This document shows positions 62,533-64,000 of a stretch of DNA of 64,000 bases, piece after piece. The notes beneath the pieces are model-generated. The model ran no database searches, was not told where the DNA came from, and worked only from the letters and a program-made list of their open reading frames with translations. Origin of the DNA: CALODP01 sp942492055. Lineage in GTDB: Bacteria; Bacteroidota; Ignavibacteria; Ignavibacteriales; Melioribacteraceae. Position 1 is the first letter of the stretch, and every line of letters starts with the position of its first letter. The position numbers and the translations under genes are program-made. Location of the stretch: contig CALODP010000025.1 of the NCBI GenBank assembly GCA_942492055.1, forward strand, positions 186,001-250,000, given 5' to 3'.

Positions 62533-62721
62533 ATGGCTAAAAAATTAAAAGTTACGCAGGTAAAAAGTATAATCGATAGACCTAAGGATCAAAAAAGAAC
62601 AATTGAAGCTTTAGGTCTCGGAAAGACTAATCGTACAAAACTACATAATGACACTCCTCAGATTAGAGGAATGGTTAGAAAAGTAGCACATTTATTAAAT
62701 GTTGAAGAAATTGAAGAGTAA
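62533..62721 (+). CDS. rpmD: 50S ribosomal protein L30
   Basis: L30, 62 residues, with KLKVTQVKSIIDRPKDQKRT and ALGLGKTNRTKLHNDTPQIR and the terminal GMVRKVAHLLNVEEIEE. The ATG at 62533 follows GAGGAAGAGG; a TTG at 62521 is in frame but lies before that site. Confidence 0.95.
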   Translation: MAKKLKVTQVKSIIDRPKDQKRTIEALGLGKTNRTKLHNDTPQIRGMVRKVAHLLNVEEIEE

Positions 62722-62729
62722 GGGATCTT

Positions 62730-63194
62730 ATGGATATCTTAAGTAACTTAAAAAAAGCGGAAGGTTCAACAAAACCTCGAAAAAGAATTGGTCGTGGTGA
62801 AGGAACAGGCCGAGGTGGTACAGCCACTAAAGGTATGAATGGACAAAAATCAAGATCCGGTTTTAAGTCTAGAGCTTGGTTTGAAGGTGGTCAAATGCCT
62901 CTTCAAAGAAGAATTCCTAAAAGAGGATTTACGAATATTTTTAAGGTTAAGTATCAAGCTGTAAACTTAGAAAAGATTCAGAATTTGATTGATGATAGGA
63001 AAATTGAAGATACAAAGATAGATGCGGTTGTTTTATATAAGGCTGGTGTAATATCAAAGGCTAGTGCTCCTTATAAAATTCTTGGAAACGGTGAATTAAC
63101 TTCGAAAGTAGAAATTGAAGCTTATGCATTCAGTGCATCTGCTAAAGAAAAAATTGAAGCTGCTGGTGGTTCCATAAAAGAGATTAAAATTTAA
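62730..63194 (+). CDS. rplO: 50S ribosomal protein L15
   Basis: L15, 154 residues. The N-terminal glycine-rich extension RKRIGRGEGTGRGGTATKGM, then QKSRSGFKSRAWFEGGQMPL and RRIPKRGFTN, is typical; the C-terminal domain ends KEKIEAAGGSIKEIKI. Its stop codon overlaps the secY start by one base. Confidence 0.97.
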   Translation: MDILSNLKKAEGSTKPRKRIGRGEGTGRGGTATKGMNGQKSRSGFKSRAWFEGGQMPLQRRIPKRGFTNIFKVKYQAVNLEKIQNLIDDRKIEDTKIDAVVLYKAGVISKASAPYKILGNGELTSKVEIEAYAFSASAKEKIEAAGGSIKEIKI

Positions 63195-64000
63195 TGAGTA
63201 AAGTACAAGAAACATTCCGGAATATTTTCAAAATCCATGAGCTAAGGCAAAGAATTCTTTATACCTTAGCTCTATTGGTGATTGTTAGAATTGGTGCTCA
63301 TGTTACATTGCCTGGTATTGATTCTCATCTTTTAGCTGAAGCTATGGCAAATAAGACTGGTGATAATCTTTTAGGTCTTTATGATCTATTTGCCGGTGGT
63401 GCTTTTAGTAACGCTGCTATTTTTGGTTTAGGTATTATGCCTTATATTTCTGCTTCTATTATCATTCAATTAGCTGGAGCAGTTGTTCCTTACTTTCAGA
63501 AGCTTCAACGAGAAGGTGAGGAAGGAAGAAAGAAAATTACTCAACTTACAAGATACGGTACAGTTCTTATTTCAGCATTTCAAGGATTGGGAGTTGTTAC
63601 TGGTCTTATAATGAATTTGAATTTCAATGGTGCTAATGTTGTGCCAGATGATATTAGAGGTGTCGGCTTCATTATTTCTTCCGTTGTTCTTTTAGTTGCC
63701 GGTACTGTTATGATGATGTGGATGGGTGAACAAATTACTGATAAAGGAATTGGTAATGGTATCTCTTTGATTATATTCATCGGTATAATTAATAGACTTC
63801 CTTTTGCTTTTTTAGATGAGTACAGACTTATTGAAGCTGGAACAAGAAACATTGTAATGGAAGTTGTAATATTTGTTTTCATGATTGCAATTATTGCTGG
63901 GATAGTTCTAGTAACACAAGGTACTCGTCGAATTCCGGTACAGTATGCAAAACGAGTTGTTGGTAGAAAGGTTTACGGAGGAGTAACACAATATATTCCT
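63194..64000 (+). CDS. secY: preprotein translocase subunit SecY, N-terminal part
   Basis: The first 269 codons of SecY, the channel of the Sec translocon; the gene runs off the window. The translation begins MSKVQETFRNIFKIHELRQR. The first membrane helix is followed by the plug region FAGGAFSNAAIFGLGIMPYI, then QREGEEGRKKITQLTRYGT and MWMGEQITDKGIGNGISLII. The one-base overlap with rplO suggests translational coupling, as is usual in the spc operon. Confidence 0.97.
   Translation, partial: MSKVQETFRNIFKIHELRQRILYTLALLVIVRIGAHVTLPGIDSHLLAEAMANKTGDNLLGLYDLFAGGAFSNAAIFGLGIMPYISASIIIQLAGAVVPYFQKLQREGEEGRKKITQLTRYGTVLISAFQGLGVVTGLIMNLNFNGANVVPDDIRGVGFIISSVVLLVAGTVMMMWMGEQITDKGIGNGISLIIFIGIINRLPFAFLDEYRLIEAGTRNIVMEVVIFVFMIAIIAGIVLVTQGTRRIPVQYAKRVVGRKVYGGVTQYIP

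Overview
The window is a compact, low-G+C bacterial chromosome segment made almost entirely of core genes. Two secreted proteins end in a Por/type IX secretion (T9SS) C-terminal sorting domain with the NYPNPFNP motif, which places the organism in the Bacteroidota/Chlorobiota (FCB) group. The style of that domain, together with E. coli-like TTGACt-N17-TATATT promoters instead of the Bacteroidota TTG/TAnnTTTG type, suggests Ignavibacteria or a close relative. This assignment is an inference; no phylogeny was run.

Layout. 1-1831: the end of hisS, an unrecognised gene and an rlmB-like rRNA methyltransferase. 1962-7657: a complete Fe-S assembly operon (sufB, sufC, sufD, sufS, a MIP18/DUF59 gene) followed by an Rrf2/IscR-like regulator gene that may control it. 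7658-8716: a repeat island. 8717-12991 (minus strand): an FAD/Fe-S D-lactate dehydrogenase-type fusion protein and an Xaa-Pro aminopeptidase. 12992-13970: a second repeat island. 13971-14192: an FmdB zinc ribbon. 14518-18785: prs, rplY, pth and hppA. 18883-20489: rpsF-ssb-rpsR-rplI. 20678-23724: secD-secF. 23809-25862 (minus): a lysoplasmalogenase-like membrane protein and a secreted transglutaminase-like protein. 26071-30528: an amidohydrolase and a large T9SS-exported putative metalloprotease. 30529-31823: a third repeat island. 31824-37783: an aminotransferase, an M16 peptidase, a T9SS cargo protein and a ComM/YifB ATPase.

37917-64000 is one long translation and transcription block: tRNA-Tyr, -Gly, -Thr, rpmG, tRNA-Trp, secE, nusG, rplK, rplA, rplJ, rplL, rpoB, rpoC, then rpsL-rpsG-fusA-tuf and the S10/spc ribosomal protein cluster up to secY, which runs off the window. 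Two things are odd in this block. rplA (L1) ends after about 130 codons instead of about 230, and a tRNA-Gln gene sits between rplR and rpsE.

The most unexplained DNA is in the three repeat islands. Two of them carry tandem arrays of the same degenerate 21-bp unit (24 and 32 units), with no insertion or deletion breaking the 21-bp period. The islands also share dispersed palindromes and direct repeats. I saw no CRISPR array, prophage, insertion sequence with a transposase, defence system or biosynthetic cluster.
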